Counted from the stretch's first letter, positions 50,741 to 58,739 are shown. The stretch is 64,000 nt of DNA from an uncultured Lachnospiraceae bacterium (GCA_905209075.1 CAJLRL010000010.1:22332-86331), one strand, 5' to 3'. Numbers and translations: made by a program. The notes: a model not told the origin generated them from the sequence alone.

Positions 50741-52438
50741 ATGGCAGCTACTAAAAAAATACCTGTAGGAATTGAAAATTTTCAGGATATGAGAAAATTT
50801 AACTTTTATTATATAGATAAGACAAATCTTATAGAACAATTATTGGATAACTGGAGCAAGGTAACATTATTTACGCGTCCGCGCAGGTTTGGAAAGACTC
50901 TTAACATGAGTATGCTGCGCTCATTTTTTGAACTTGGCACAGATAAATCCCTGTTTGACGGTCTGTATATATCTAAGAATAAAGAATTGTGTGAAGAACA
51001 TATGGGAAAATATCCGGTCATATTTTTTTCGTTAAAGAGTGTAGAAGGACTAAAGTTTGAAAATGCAAGATATCGTATTATTGAGATGATAGGAAGAGAA
51101 GCCCAGCGATACGAATTTTTAGCAGAAAGTGATAAACTATCGGATAATGAAAAAGCGCAGTACAAGGCACTTATTGCCTTAGATAACGGTAAATATACTA
51201 TGGATGATGATATTTTGATATCCGGTATCCAGATGTTATCACATTTATTATATAAACATTACGGACAAAAAACAGTTATCTTAATAGATGAATATGATGT
51301 CCCTTTAGATAAGGCATTTGAGAATGGATATTATAAAGAGATGGTTTCACTTATCAGAGGTATTTTTGGGATGGCTTTAAAGACTAATGACAGTTTGCAG
51401 TTTGCAGTTTTGACAGGATGTCTGAGGATTTCCAAAGAAAGCATTTTTACAGGCTTAAATAACTTTGAGGTGTTATCTATTTTAAATACGCAGTATGATG
51501 AAGCCTTTGGATTTACAGATGGGGAGGTTAAACAGATACTTGAAGATTATGATTTATCGGATCACTATCCGGATGTAAAAGAGTGGTATGATGGTTATCA
51601 TTTCGGGAACACCGATATATACTGCCCGTGGGATGTTATACGATATTGTAAAAATCTGTGTGCTGACCCTGCCGCTTTGCCGGAGGATTTCTGGTCAAAC
51701 TCAAGTGGAAACGCCATGGTGCGCAGATTTATAGATAAGGCGGATATCAGGACAAAAAATGAGATAGAGCGTCTTATCGCCGGGGAGGATATAGAAAAAG
51801 ATATATCACAGGAACTTACATATGATGAGATCGATAAAAGCATAGAAAATCTGTGGAGTGTACTTTTTACCACAGGATATCTGACCCATAAGGGCTGCAC
51901 AGAAAGTGGCAGATATCGTCTGGCAATCCCAAACAAAGAAGTCAGAAATCTTTTTATCCGGAAGATCAGGGAATGGTTTAGCGACGTAACAAGGAATGAC
52001 GGAAAAACCTTAGAAGAATTTTGCAATGCATTTGTAGATAGAGATCCGGGAAAAATAGAGCAGATCTTTGGCGATTATCTATGGAACACGATCAGTATAA
52101 GGGATACCGCCACGGCAAAAGCTAAAAAAGAAAACTTCTATCATGGTATTCTGCCCGGACTTTTGGGCTATAAGGCAAGCTGGCTTATAAAGTCAAATGC
52201 AGAATCCGGAACAGGCTACAGCGATATTCTGGTCGAAGTGCCGGATAACCGGACAGGAATCGTAATAGAACTTAAATATGCCGAGGATGGTGATATGGAT
52301 GCCGCCTGCAGCAGGGCTTTGGAGCAGATAGAAGAAAAAGAATATGTGGATAAGCTTAGACAGGATGGCATGCGTAATTTTATCAAGTATGGAATAGCAT
52401 GCTTCAAGAAGGACTGTAAGGTGGTTATAGGGGAATAA
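50741..52438 (+). CDS. AAA-ATPase-like protein with PD-(D/E)XK nuclease domain
   Basis: The protein has 565 residues. The N-terminal AAA-ATPase_like domain has IPVGIENFQDMRKFNFYYID, the P-loop RPRRFGKTL and VILIDEYDVPLDKA as Walker B. The C-terminal domain shows GYSDILVEV and GIVIELKYAED, the D...ExK nuclease core. Multi-copy families of this type are common in gut Firmicutes and Bacteroidetes; their role is unclear and defence has been suggested. GGGAGG precedes the ATG. It stands alone between the importer operon and the bacteriocin locus. Confidence 0.93.
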   Translation: MAATKKIPVGIENFQDMRKFNFYYIDKTNLIEQLLDNWSKVTLFTRPRRFGKTLNMSMLRSFFELGTDKSLFDGLYISKNKELCEEHMGKYPVIFFSLKSVEGLKFENARYRIIEMIGREAQRYEFLAESDKLSDNEKAQYKALIALDNGKYTMDDDILISGIQMLSHLLYKHYGQKTVILIDEYDVPLDKAFENGYYKEMVSLIRGIFGMALKTNDSLQFAVLTGCLRISKESIFTGLNNFEVLSILNTQYDEAFGFTDGEVKQILEDYDLSDHYPDVKEWYDGYHFGNTDIYCPWDVIRYCKNLCADPAALPEDFWSNSSGNAMVRRFIDKADIRTKNEIERLIAGEDIEKDISQELTYDEIDKSIENLWSVLFTTGYLTHKGCTESGRYRLAIPNKEVRNLFIRKIREWFSDVTRNDGKTLEEFCNAFVDRDPGKIEQIFGDYLWNTISIRDTATAKAKKENFYHGILPGLLGYKASWLIKSNAESGTGYSDILVEVPDNRTGIVIELKYAEDGDMDAACSRALEQIEEKEYVDKLRQDGMRNFIKYGIACFKKDCKVVIGE

Positions 52439-52440
52439 CA

Positions 52441-52489
52441 TTACCAAATAGCACATATTTATTGAATATATTTTTTTTTAGATGATAAT
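52441..52489 (+). promoter_or_regulatory. Single LytTR-type site and promoter of the regulatory operon
   Basis: TTACCAAATAGCAC (52441-52454) is identical to the core of the two repeats in front of the peptide operon. TTGAAT (52462-52467), a 16-bp spacer and GATAAT (52484-52489) form a promoter downstream of it. Autoregulation by the response regulator is inferred. Confidence 0.6.
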
Positions 52490-52544
52490 GATTAAGCAGA
52501 ATGGTAAATGTAGTTGTATTGCATAGCAGGAGGTAAAGCGTTTT

Positions 52545-52685
52545 ATGCTAAAGTATATAAAGAAAATATTTTTTCTAATAATATATGTTTTAGGAGCTGC
52601 TGAGGGTGTCTGGGGTAATTTAGCCACAAATAATCATAATGATCCATGGAATAAGTGGTTTAAAAAATCAACAAATCAGTTTTAA
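52545..52685 (+). CDS. Small secreted peptide, candidate pheromone
   Basis: The 46-residue product starts MLKYIKKIFFLIIYVLGAAE, a basic N-terminus plus hydrophobic core that looks like a signal peptide. It ends in a polar, Trp-containing tail (HNDPWNKWFKKSTNQF). GGAGGT lies ten bases upstream. It sits between the regulatory promoter and the response regulator, the place where inducing peptides are encoded in AgrBDCA- and Pln-like systems. It has no double-glycine motif and no Cys, so it would be exported by the general pathway as a linear peptide. Function is inferred from position. Confidence 0.65.
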   Translation: MLKYIKKIFFLIIYVLGAAEGVWGNLATNNHNDPWNKWFKKSTNQF

Positions 52686-52710
52686 AATATCATTAAAAGG
52701 AATGCAATAT

Positions 52711-53484
52711 ATGCAAAGCGAAGATATAAAAGTAGCAATATGCGATGATGAAGAATTTTACAGAAGTCAGCTTGATGATATGGTAAGTGTATATGGAAAT
52801 GAGATGGATGTTAATGTAAGTATAGATCTGTATGGCAATGCAAAAGAACTCATGAATAATATACTTTCTAAAAGTAAGGAATATGATTTATTGTTTCTTG
52901 ATGTGGAAATGCCCGGTATGACAGGTATTGAGATGGCTGATGCATTAAGAAAAATCGACCCATGGGTATGTATCTCATTTGTGACGAGTTATGATGCATT
53001 TGCGATACAGGCATTCAGACTTGATGCACTTGATTATGTCATGAAACCGATAAAATATACACAGGTAAAACACATAATCGAAAAAGCAAAACTTCAGATT
53101 GATTATCGTAAAAATGCACAAAAAGCGGAAAAAAGATATCTAAAAATTAAATCAGGATATGAAGATGTTCTAATAGACCTTCAAAATGTATTATATATAG
53201 AAAAACGCAGAAATCAGTGTGTATTCCATAAAATTGATGATGAAATAAGCTGTTATGAGCCGTTAAAAAAGATATATGAGAGATTGGATCATGATGCATT
53301 TATGTATATTCATCAGGGTTACATAGCCAATTTTAATTACATTAAAGAAGTAAAAAAGGATGTGGTATGCTTTGGACAAGGCATGGAGGTTCCTTTGAGC
53401 AGGAGATACCATGATCAGATAAAGGAACTTCATCTGGACAAGATCAGGAGAGCATATAAAGATCAGAAGGAGCTGGAAAAATAA
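52711..53484 (+). CDS. Response regulator, AgrA/LytTR type
   Basis: The protein has 257 residues. The receiver domain covers 1-125: the acidic pair in AICDDEE, phospho-acceptor Asp64 in LLFLDVEMPGM, and the Lys of VMKPIKY. The LytTR DNA-binding domain covers about 150-245 (DVLIDLQNVLYIEKR, CYEPLKKIYERL, IHQGYIANFNYI). It is expected to bind the TTACCAAATAGCACG repeats. ATG 52711 has AAAAGG ten bases upstream; ATG 52702 is also possible, and the frame continues back to 52639 inside the small peptide gene. Confidence 0.92.
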   Translation: MQSEDIKVAICDDEEFYRSQLDDMVSVYGNEMDVNVSIDLYGNAKELMNNILSKSKEYDLLFLDVEMPGMTGIEMADALRKIDPWVCISFVTSYDAFAIQAFRLDALDYVMKPIKYTQVKHIIEKAKLQIDYRKNAQKAEKRYLKIKSGYEDVLIDLQNVLYIEKRRNQCVFHKIDDEISCYEPLKKIYERLDHDAFMYIHQGYIANFNYIKEVKKDVVCFGQGMEVPLSRRYHDQIKELHLDKIRRAYKDQKELEK

Positions 53485-53486
53485 AA

Positions 53487-54089
53487 TTGGAGCATAGAAA
53501 TATAGCAATATGTGACAAAAGAGAAGAAAATACTATCATGTTTAAACAGATGATAAATGTTTTTGGAAATGAAGAGGATATTGATATCAATGTAATAACA
53601 TATGACAATGCAGATAATCTGAAAAATGATCTGAGTGGAGGAAAACAATTAGATATATTGATATTAAATGCCGAATTTCCGGGAATGTGGCGTATGGATG
53701 TTATAGACTGGATGCAAAATATAGACAAAGATGTGCAAATATGCTTTATAATGGGCGATGAGGACTGCTATCTTGGCAGTTTTTATAAAGCAAAGGTCTG
53801 GAACTTTTATAAACCCTACAAATACAGGGAGTTTAAATATATATTAGAAGAAATAGAGTATGAAATATGCAGAAAAAGAACTCCACAAGAGGCTGAAAAC
53901 AGGTATATGGAGATAGAAAGTGCACCGCATAATGTTGTTATTGATCTATGCAGGGTTAAAAATATACAAAAAAGAGGGAAAAAGTGTATATTTTACAAAG
54001 TCGATGGAGAACAGGTGTGCTATGAGCCTCTGAAAAAAATTTATTCGAGACTCCATGAGAACACCTGTGTTGCATTTAATTATAATTAG
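53487..54089 (+). CDS. Degenerate response-regulator paralogue, truncated
   Basis: The 200-residue protein is clearly a diverged copy of the gene just upstream. The phospho-acceptor Asp is Asn61 (ILILNAEFPGM), the acidic pair is ICDKRE, and the LytTR domain stops about 55 residues early (YEPLKKIYSRL, then HENTCVAFNYN). It cannot be phosphorylated in the normal way and probably cannot bind DNA alone. It starts at TTG, with AAGGAG 14 bases upstream. It may be a decaying gene or a dominant-negative partner of the intact regulator. Its last 14 bp overlap the convergent kinase gene. Confidence 0.8.
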   Translation: MEHRNIAICDKREENTIMFKQMINVFGNEEDIDINVITYDNADNLKNDLSGGKQLDILILNAEFPGMWRMDVIDWMQNIDKDVQICFIMGDEDCYLGSFYKAKVWNFYKPYKYREFKYILEEIEYEICRKRTPQEAENRYMEIESAPHNVVIDLCRVKNIQKRGKKCIFYKVDGEQVCYEPLKKIYSRLHENTCVAFNYN

Positions 54090-55350
54090 GGATCTCTGCT
54101 TTTACGCTAAAATATCCGTCAGTATAAGAAAAATCAATTTGTCCGTTAAGGTTTGAAACGACTTTACGGACATTTTTTATGCCTATTCCATGAGGTAAGA
54201 CCTTGTCATTTTTGGTAGATGTAAATTCACCATTGTTTTCTATAATATTTCCGAAGTAGGAATTTTCAATAACTATATTCATATAAGATCCGGTCTGGGT
54301 AAGGGCAAATCTGATCCAGCCATGCCCGCACTCAGAGGCGGCTTTTATCGCATTATCAAACAGATTACCTATTATGGTCGTAATTGAAAAATCGTCAATA
54401 TTAATATCGGGTGTACTTATATTAATATCACATCTGATATTTTGTGACTTTGCTATTTTCTCTTTTTCAGCTATGAGAGTAGAGACGATATGAGAGCCTG
54501 AATCTACAGTATTTGTCAGAGAAAGATCATCTGCAATACGATTAATATAGGCACATATGTGATCTGTTTCGTTTTTTGCTGCATATCCATAGAGTATAAT
54601 TAAATGGTTTTTCATATCGTGTCTTAAAGAATGAAGCTGTTTTAACTTATCATCAATCTGCACCGAATATTCCTTTTCCATTTTGTCAAGTTCCAGTTTG
54701 ATCCGGTAATTAGTGTTTTCTTCAATAATAGATAAGAATTTATTATATAAAGAGATGCAAATAATAATCAAGACAAAAATAGTAGCAAAAATAACCGGAA
54801 GTACAGTTGAACCCGAATCCCATAGATTTAAAGAAAGGGTTGTGTAACCAAGAATGACACTGATGGAAATTATTACCGCATTAAAAAATAAAATGTATAT
54901 ATTTTTAGTAATATTTATCTGTGCAAGATTTGAAGTTAATGCATAGATTATATATGTTAATAAATTTACTATAGCGGATTTGTAGGTATTATATTGTTGT
55001 GAAATAATTGTAATATCCTGATCATTAAAGAGGAGTGTATAAACGACAACAATAATAATATATATTATAAAATAAAAAATTACAAATTCAAAAAAATTCC
55101 CCAATGCAATACGGTAATTTTTAGGAAAAACATATAAAGAATATATTAATGGTAATGTAATAAAACATAAAATGACCGAAAAAAGTGATGCATTAAGAAA
55201 ATAAGATATACAAAATAAAATTAGGCAATATATTAATTTTGCGCGGCAGGATACTGGCTTATCTTGTTTTTTTTCAGCAATGCGAAAAAGAAGAAGTGCC
55301 AGAGGAATATCAAAAAGTAATTCAAAATATATATTGTAAATTGTTTGCAT
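54076..55350 (-). CDS. AgrC-like sensor histidine kinase (GHKL type)
   Basis: The protein has 424 residues. Six or seven membrane helices cover about 1-195. The cytoplasmic part has the phospho-acceptor helix LHSLRHDMKNHLIILYGY and the ATPase N-box IIGNLFDNAIKAA, followed by GIGIKNVRK. The layout is that of peptide-sensing AgrC/ComD/PlnB kinases. ATG 55350 has GGAGG six bases upstream; an earlier ATG at 55380 does not. It is encoded on the opposite strand to its regulator and divergent from the peptide operon. Confidence 0.92.
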   Translation of the reverse strand: MQTIYNIYFELLFDIPLALLLFRIAEKKQDKPVSCRAKLIYCLILFCISYFLNASLFSVILCFITLPLIYSLYVFPKNYRIALGNFFEFVIFYFIIYIIIVVVYTLLFNDQDITIISQQYNTYKSAIVNLLTYIIYALTSNLAQINITKNIYILFFNAVIISISVILGYTTLSLNLWDSGSTVLPVIFATIFVLIIICISLYNKFLSIIEENTNYRIKLELDKMEKEYSVQIDDKLKQLHSLRHDMKNHLIILYGYAAKNETDHICAYINRIADDLSLTNTVDSGSHIVSTLIAEKEKIAKSQNIRCDINISTPDINIDDFSITTIIGNLFDNAIKAASECGHGWIRFALTQTGSYMNIVIENSYFGNIIENNGEFTSTKNDKVLPHGIGIKNVRKVVSNLNGQIDFSYTDGYFSVKAEIPNYN

Positions 55351-55407
55351 TAGAACCTCCATAATTTCTATATTATACAACCAAAATCAAAAGTTTTATA
55401 TATTATT

Positions 55408-55478
55408 TTACCAAATAGCACGGAAATCTTACCAAATAGCACGTAATTATTGATTTGTTGTCGATTAAATAGTATGTT
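55408..55478 (+). promoter_or_regulatory. LytTR-type direct repeats and promoter of the bacteriocin operon
   Basis: TTACCAAATAGCACG occurs at 55408-55422 and 55429-55443, exactly 21 bp apart, which is two helical turns. This is the arrangement bound by AgrA/ComE/PlnC-type regulators. TTGATT (55450-55455), a 17-bp spacer and TATGTT (55473-55478) form a weak promoter just downstream, as expected for an activated one. Confidence 0.85.
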
Positions 55479-55502
55479 GCTTGATGAAAGGAGAGAGATA
55501 AA

Positions 55503-55625
55503 ATGCTTAAAGAGCTAAATAGAAAAGAACTGAATGAATACAATGGAGGAAATGTTACAGGTAAAGTTTCATCAATCCTTACATTGAATTTTTCAAAATT
55601 TGTAAAGATGTTAAAGGAACTTTAA
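55503..55625 (+). CDS. Double-glycine-leader peptide 1
   Basis: The 40-residue precursor has the leader MLKELNRKELNEYNGG, a good fit to the ELxxxELxxxxGG class. The 24-residue core begins NVTGKV and ends in the amphipathic KFVKMLKEL. AAGGAGAG precedes the ATG. It is the first gene after the regulated promoter. It could be a bacteriocin or an inducing peptide. The core start VTG is shared with peptide 2. Confidence 0.85.
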   Translation: MLKELNRKELNEYNGGNVTGKVSSILTLNFSKFVKMLKEL

Positions 55626-55646
55626 TATCTTAGGAGAAACTAGAAT

Positions 55647-55784
55647 ATGAAAGCAAAAGAAAAACTAGAAACAATGAACGCAGTCATGCTTATGCAGGTT
55701 AATGGAGGATGCGTAACAGGACCATTAGTTAATCCCATAAAGTATCTGATTGGAAAAATTAGAAATTGGCTTTATAAAACATAG
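55647..55784 (+). CDS. Double-glycine-leader peptide 2
   Basis: The 45-residue precursor has a leader ending AVMLMQVNGG and a 24-residue basic core starting CVTGPLVNPIKYLIG and ending RNWLYKT. TAGGAG precedes the ATG by about nine bases. Possibly half of a two-peptide bacteriocin with peptide 1. Confidence 0.85.
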   Translation: MKAKEKLETMNAVMLMQVNGGCVTGPLVNPIKYLIGKIRNWLYKT

Positions 55785-55917
55785 TCGATATAGAATATGT
55801 AGTACTGCTGTTGTACTACAAGATAATTAAATATGGTATGAGGCAAGAAATTGCTTTATATATATTCTCAACAATGCGCATAAGAGAAATAATAATATAA
55901 GAAAGAGAGATGGAAAT
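55785..55917 (+). other. Intercistronic hairpins between peptides 2 and 3
   Basis: TGTAGTAC (55798-55805) pairs with GTACTACA (55813-55820), and GCAA-GAAA-TTGC near 55842-55853 forms a second small hairpin. There is no T run, so they may set mRNA stability and peptide ratios. Confidence 0.5.
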
Positions 55918-56082
55918 ATGAATCTTGAAGTAAACAATCGTTTTACTGAAATGACAATGAATGAGACTATGACAACAGATGGTGGAAAAGGGTTAGGCTG
56001 GATCAGGTTGCTTCAGCCAGCGTATGACTTCATATGTGGAGTAGTTGATGGTTTTAAAAAACCGTGCAGAAAATGTAAATAG
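55918..56082 (+). CDS. Double-glycine-leader peptide 3
   Basis: The 54-residue precursor has a 23-residue leader ending ETMTTDGG. The 31-residue core starts KGLGWIRLLQPAYDFICG and ends in the Cys/Lys-rich KPCRKCK. The core has three Cys residues, so a disulphide is possible. GAAAGAGAG lies upstream of the ATG. Confidence 0.85.
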   Translation: MNLEVNNRFTEMTMNETMTTDGGKGLGWIRLLQPAYDFICGVVDGFKKPCRKCK

Positions 56083-56099
56083 TAGGGAGGATATTGAAT

Positions 56100-56231
56100 A
56101 TGTTTTGTGAACTGACAAAAAACGATATGTTGAATATTGATGGTGGGAAAAATGTGTTCCATTTAATGGGATATTATGTAGGACGGATTATTCATTATTA
56201 TTGTGAGGGTGTATCACATATATACGGATAA
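56100..56231 (+). CDS. Double-glycine-leader peptide 4
   Basis: The 43-residue precursor has the leader MFCELTKNDMLNIDGG, matching the common ELxxxEMLxIDGG type of this locus. The 27-residue core, KNVFHLMGYYVGRIIHYYCE and a short tail, is rich in Tyr and His. AGGGAGG precedes the ATG. Confidence 0.87.
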   Translation: MFCELTKNDMLNIDGGKNVFHLMGYYVGRIIHYYCEGVSHIYG

Positions 56232-56239
56232 TATTATGG

Positions 56240-56276
56240 AAGGTAACCTAAAATAGTATTTATTTTAGGTTACCTT
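56240..56276 (+). terminator. Perfect 16-bp hairpin after peptide 4
   Basis: AAGGTAACCTAAAATA (56240-56255) pairs with TATTTTAGGTTACCTT (56261-56276) around a 5-base loop. A T tract is missing, so it may attenuate or protect the message and not end it fully. Confidence 0.7.
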
Positions 56277-56298
56277 ATGAAAAGGAAATAATCTAAGA

Positions 56299-57177
56299 AT
56301 GAAAAAAATTAGTCGAATAAGTGGAGCTTTGCTTATATCTATGTTGTTGTCAAGCATATTGAGCGGTGTAGTATTAGTTATTATGGGAACTTTAAATTTA
56401 CCACTGGATGTGCAATCAATTAAGGTTATCTGTGGTAGCATCGCCAGCGTGGGATATTTTTATTTTTTTAGGCTTTTTACTAAAGAATTCGAGAAAATCG
56501 ATATAAATGAAATATCGTTAAATAAAAAAATTTCGGTTTGGGAAGGCATCGGATATTTGCTCGTTTTATTGGGTGGCACAACAATATTGTCAGAAATTAC
56601 GGATATTATACTTGAGTTTATTAAGCGATATCTGTTTCATACAGAAAATGTGGGTGTTGTTGAAAATTATATGGGAAATGTACCGTCATGGATACTCCTT
56701 TTATGTGTTGTAATTATCTCGCCTGTATTTGAAGAACTATTATTCAGAAAGGTGCTGTTGGAAGAATTACTTCCATATGGCAAGGTTTCAGCAATTTTAA
56801 TAAGCAGTATGCTTTTTGGTATGTTTCATGCAAATCTGGAACAGTTTTTATATACCATTTTTTTGGGAATAGTGTGTGCGAATATTGTACTTATTACAGG
56901 TAAAGTAAGGTATGCGATTTATCTACATATGGCATTTAATTTATTTGGAGCGATAATATCGGGTTATATACCGAGCGGGAGATATACAATTTTAACAGAA
57001 ATTATATTCGTAATAAGTGCTGCCATAATAGTGATACTTAAAGCCAAAACAGTGTTTATTATTAAAGATGAAGCCAATGTTAATAAATTCAACTTCAAAA
57101 AGGAATTTTGTGGAATTGGTTTTATTATGTTTATGATTTATTGGATTATTAGTTGTGTGGGTGCAATAGCATATTAA
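56299..57177 (+). CDS. CPBP-family intramembrane metalloprotease, likely bacteriocin immunity
   Basis: The protein has 292 residues and about eight membrane helices. The three family motifs are present: EELLFRKVLLEELL (EExxxR), FGMFHAN (FxxxH) and HMAFNLFG (HxxxN). Such CAAX-protease-like proteins often sit in bacteriocin loci and give self-immunity, which is the likely role here. AAAGGAAA precedes the ATG. Confidence 0.93.
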   Translation: MKKISRISGALLISMLLSSILSGVVLVIMGTLNLPLDVQSIKVICGSIASVGYFYFFRLFTKEFEKIDINEISLNKKISVWEGIGYLLVLLGGTTILSEITDIILEFIKRYLFHTENVGVVENYMGNVPSWILLLCVVIISPVFEELLFRKVLLEELLPYGKVSAILISSMLFGMFHANLEQFLYTIFLGIVCANIVLITGKVRYAIYLHMAFNLFGAIISGYIPSGRYTILTEIIFVISAAIIVILKAKTVFIIKDEANVNKFNFKKEFCGIGFIMFMIYWIISCVGAIAY

Positions 57178-57209
57178 AATTAAATCAGATAGAAATCGGA
57201 TATGTCTAA

Positions 57210-57325
57210 GACAGTCTGTTTTATATAAATGGAACTCTGATATAATTTGCGAAAACCATTAGAGCTCCAAACAAGTAAGCACTTTTAAGAAAAGTACATA
57301 GGCTGAGTACATTACTTTTTTGGAT
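57210..57325 (+). repeat. Repeated structured leader element, copy A
   Basis: This segment shares TGTTTTATATAAA, the TCTGAT...TTTGCG hairpin arm and GCACTTTTAAGAAAAGTAC with 58208-58330. The hairpin in this copy is imperfect (ACTCTGATAT / CATTAGAGCTCC). It lies in the long leader before the exporter fragment and the 152-aa gene. Confidence 0.75.
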
Positions 57326-57524
57326 TAGTGTGAAGAAAAAAATAAAGTATGATAATATATTTAGCCAAAATTTAGGCTAACGTTATGAATTCAAAACATA
57401 TCATTTTACTTGTGTAAAATATCATATTTGACTGCAGTTAAATATGTATGAACTGCAGTCATTCTAGAAAAGTTACTATTGGTATTAGTTACGAAAAAAG
57501 CAGAAACAGAGGAACAATAAAAGG

Positions 57525-57728
57525 ATGAAATACTATTGTATAAAACAGCACGATATAACTGACTGTGGAGCGGCATGTCTTGCAACAATCTGCAGACAGA
57601 ACGGATATAAAATAGGTATCAGCAAAATTCGTGAAGTTGCCGGTACGGACAAGCAGGGAACAAATGCATACGGTGTTATAAAAGCTGCCGAGCAGCTTGG
57701 ATTTAGCGCCAAAGGAGTAAAATGTTAG
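57525..57728 (+). pseudogene. 5' fragment of a C39-peptidase ABC exporter gene (copy A)
   Basis: The first 66 codons duplicate the start of the intact exporter gene at 59088 (MKYYCIKQHDITDCGAACLA and onward, catalytic Cys14 included). The last 70 bp or so are identical between the two. The frame then runs into the next gene and stops. The fragment's own sequence GCCAAAGGAGTAAA provides the ribosome binding site for the gene at 57722. Confidence 0.93.
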
Positions 57729-58180
57729 AAATTAAAGAAAATCAGGAATTGAATGTAACTAATCTTCTTAGTTACAGAGGAAAATTAAAACAGACAGAAC
57801 TGGAGAATATAGGGAAAGAAATGGAAAGCTATATTCAGAGTGCAGGTGCAAAACGTGTAGGAAATCCTATAACTGCTACTTACGAACTTGAAGGTGATGA
57901 GATTGATATTGAATTGCTTATGCCTATAGATAAGAGCATTGAATCAATGGATAAATTTGATTTCAAGAACCAGATTAAGATAGTAAATGCTGTTGTTGCA
58001 TCATATATAGGTCATCCAATGGGAGTGCAGGATGCATGCAACCAGTTGAATCAATACATAATGGAGCGTAGATTACAGCCTATAACAGTAGGCTATAATG
58101 TTACGAAGAAAACGGACATGTTGAATCCGGAAAACACAGAGATAGATGTATATGTGGGAATCAGCCCAAACATCTTATAA
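57722..58180 (+). CDS. GyrI-like / effector-binding-domain protein (tentative)
   Basis: The protein has 152 residues, is soluble, and has an alpha/beta pattern with two similar halves (LLSYRGKLKQTELENIG, YELEGDEIDIELLMPID and GYNVTKKTDML, EIDVYVGI). It resembles the SOUL/GyrI-like small-molecule-binding fold, though I am not sure. Its start codon lies inside the exporter fragment, whose AAAGGAG acts as ribosome binding site. It could bind a peptide or protect the producer. It has no membrane segment. Confidence 0.6.
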   Translation: MLEIKENQELNVTNLLSYRGKLKQTELENIGKEMESYIQSAGAKRVGNPITATYELEGDEIDIELLMPIDKSIESMDKFDFKNQIKIVNAVVASYIGHPMGVQDACNQLNQYIMERRLQPITVGYNVTKKTDMLNPENTEIDVYVGISPNIL

Positions 58181-58207
58181 GTTACGTTATAAAATAGTTT
58201 TGCTTTA

Positions 58208-58330
58208 AGTAGACTGTTTTATATAAAAAGAGGACTCTGATAAATTTGCGCAACCATCAGAGTCCAAAAGCACAAGCACTTTTAAGAAAAGTACTCGAGT
58301 AAAGTATATCACTTTTCTTAATAGGTGTAA
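58208..58330 (+). repeat. Repeated structured leader element, copy B
   Basis: GGACTCTGAT (58232-58241) pairs perfectly with ATCAGAGTCC (58256-58265), followed by ACTTTTAAGAAAAGTACT. The element matches 57210-57325 over most of its length and directly precedes the cassette of peptides 5 and 6. Confidence 0.78.
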
Positions 58331-58364
58331 ACAAAATTTATTAAAGAAAAGGAGATTTAAAGCA

Positions 58365-58514
58365 ATGGAAATGACTTTAAACAATGGATTCTGTGAAATG
58401 TCACAGGATGAATGCATCAATATTGACGGTGGAGTTGCCCCATTTCTTATTTACACTATTGTGATAGCGGGTGGTTTAGCAGCTGGTTATGTTTTCGGAT
58501 ATTTTGGTGGATAA
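58365..58514 (+). CDS. Double-glycine-leader peptide 5 (GxxxG core)
   Basis: The 49-residue precursor has a 23-residue leader ending ECINIDGG. The 26-residue hydrophobic core VAPFLIYTIVIAGGLAAGYV continues to GYFGG. The glycine spacing (GGLAAGYVFGYFGG) fits the helix-packing GxxxG motif of class IIb two-peptide bacteriocins. AAAGGAG lies upstream of the ATG. Peptide 6, 13 bp downstream, may be its partner. Confidence 0.88.
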   Translation: MEMTLNNGFCEMSQDECINIDGGVAPFLIYTIVIAGGLAAGYVFGYFGG

Positions 58515-58527
58515 AAGGAGATAAAAA

Positions 58528-58683
58528 ATGGAAAAATTTAATATGTTAAGTGAAAACGAACTTTTAGATATTGATGGTGGAGTATGCGGAATAGATGATG
58601 GTTTGTTACTTACTGCTTTTTTGGCTGCAATGGCAATTGGCGCGTCAGTAGGTGCTAACAGAAAAAATCGTAAATATAAATAA
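58528..58683 (+). CDS. Double-glycine-leader peptide 6
   Basis: The 51-residue precursor has the leader MEKFNMLSENELLDIDGG. The 33-residue core begins VCGIDDGLLLTAFLAAMAIG, contains GASVGAN and ends in the basic RKNRKYK. A hydrophobic helix with a GxxxG and a cationic tail fits a class IIb partner of peptide 5. AAAAGGAG precedes the ATG. Confidence 0.88.
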   Translation: MEKFNMLSENELLDIDGGVCGIDDGLLLTAFLAAMAIGASVGANRKNRKYK

Positions 58684-58697
58684 GTTCTTTTGAATAG

Positions 58698-58739
58698 GAA
58701 TGATAGTGATATGTCAACTATGGCATATTGCTATCATTC
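58698..58739 (+). other. Long hairpin between peptide 6 and the small membrane protein
   Basis: GAATGATAG-TG-ATATG pairs with CATAT-TG-CTATCATTC. The mispaired TG/TG bulge is symmetrical. There is no T run. Confidence 0.7.
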
